Shown: positions 62,499-62,685 of the stretch, piece after piece
Position numbering within the stretch: position 1 is the first letter of the stretch
Layout of the letters: the number at the start of each line of letters is the position of its first letter
DNA from: Pseudoalteromonas sp. SMS1
Lineage (GTDB): Bacteria > Pseudomonadota > Gammaproteobacteria > Enterobacterales > Alteromonadaceae
Assembly: GCF_021530565.1 (NCBI RefSeq)
Contig: NZ_JAKGBI010000027.1
Coordinates: 1 to 62,685 of the forward strand
Length of the DNA stretch: 62,685 nucleotides
Direction: 5' to 3'
The notes under the pieces: generated by a model
What the model was told of the DNA's origin: nothing
Database searches by the model: none
Seen by the model: the letters and a program-made list of their open reading frames with translations, nothing else
Program-made: the position numbers and the translations under genes

Positions 62499-62685
62499 AT
62501 GAAACACATATCAATACTCATTGCATTGCTCACGTTAGCTGCATGTACTACTAGTCCAATACAACAAGCGCCAATTGACGCTGCGAAAAAATCAGAATCC
62601 TCTTCTTCGGTTGAAGAATCAGTAAAACCGGAAAAACCTGTTGCAGAGCCAAAAATTACAGTGACAGGAACAAAGCTAAGCAAAG
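62499..62685 (+). CDS. Lipoprotein, N-terminal fragment
   Basis: The 5' end of a plus-strand gene cut by the window end. The translation MKHISILIALLTLAACTTSP has a signal peptide with lipobox LAAC (Cys16), then a Lys/Glu/Ser/Pro-rich linker (KKSESSSSVEESVKPEKPV) and KITVTGTKLSK. The VTGT element after an acidic linker occurs in several Alteromonadales surface lipoproteins, including VWA-domain ones, but too little is present to assign a family. The start follows AAGAAG. Confidence 0.65.
   Translation, partial: MKHISILIALLTLAACTTSPIQQAPIDAAKKSESSSSVEESVKPEKPVAEPKITVTGTKLSK

Overview
The window looks like part of the chromosome of a marine gammaproteobacterium of the Alteromonadales, most likely Pseudoalteromonas or a close relative. 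This is inferred from the moderate-to-low GC sequence, the gene content (long FadE-type acyl-CoA dehydrogenase, HopJ family, TIGR03643 family, YkgJ family, many lipoproteins and envelope proteins) and the protein style. No rRNA, tRNA, CRISPR array, intact insertion sequence or phage was seen. The first 19 bases are an exact Tn5/Nextera mosaic end, so the left edge is a library artefact.

Left part (1-21.8 kb): a truncated lipoprotein gene, a fadE-like gene, two lipoprotein genes (one with Ig/PKD-like repeats and RCC1-like blades), an RND efflux pair (adaptor then pump, minus strand), and small genes for a YkgJ cysteine-cluster protein, a stand-alone response regulator, a TIGR03643 protein, a HopJ protein, a two-TM membrane protein and a rhodanese. 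A translationally coupled pair follows: a large lipoprotein and a secreted protein whose beta-domain plus HEAT layout recalls vitellogenin. Then come LysE and TauE/SafE transporters, tandem secreted paralogues, a GNAT acetyltransferase and an AlkD-like DNA glycosylase.

Centre (21.9-46.6 kb, minus strand): a compact four-gene trans-AT polyketide synthase/NRPS locus. The order of transcription is a PfaD-type trans-enoylreductase, a discrete malonyl transferase, a NodU/TobZ-type O-carbamoyltransferase, and one 6725-residue megasynthase. I read its domains as KS-DH-KR-cMT-ACP / KS-KR-ACP / C-A-PCP / KS-KR-ACP / KS-KR-ACP / terminal reductase. It has no AT domains, no thioesterase and no recognisable loading module. 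The adenylation pocket reads as the threonine code DFWNIGMVHK. The predicted product is a short polyketide-threonine-polyketide chain released reductively as an aldehyde or alcohol and O-carbamoylated. I cannot match it to a known compound. Two overlapping, mutually exclusive stem-loops lie between the carbamoyltransferase and megasynthase genes and could act as an attenuator or processing site.

Right part (46.6-62.7 kb): a small protein often labelled Fis-like, a frameshifted HAD/NIF-phosphatase remnant with a TTAGAC hexamer expanded inside its DxDxT motif, an S9 peptidase, a class IV aminotransferase divergent from a MerR regulator, an orphan ExbD-like protein, and a CadC-like winged-helix regulator divergent from a metallo-beta-lactamase-fold hydrolase. 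A class C beta-lactamase-like serine hydrolase is divergent from a LytTR membrane regulator. The window ends with a DOPA-dioxygenase-like protein, a nitrilase-superfamily amidohydrolase and a truncated lipoprotein gene.
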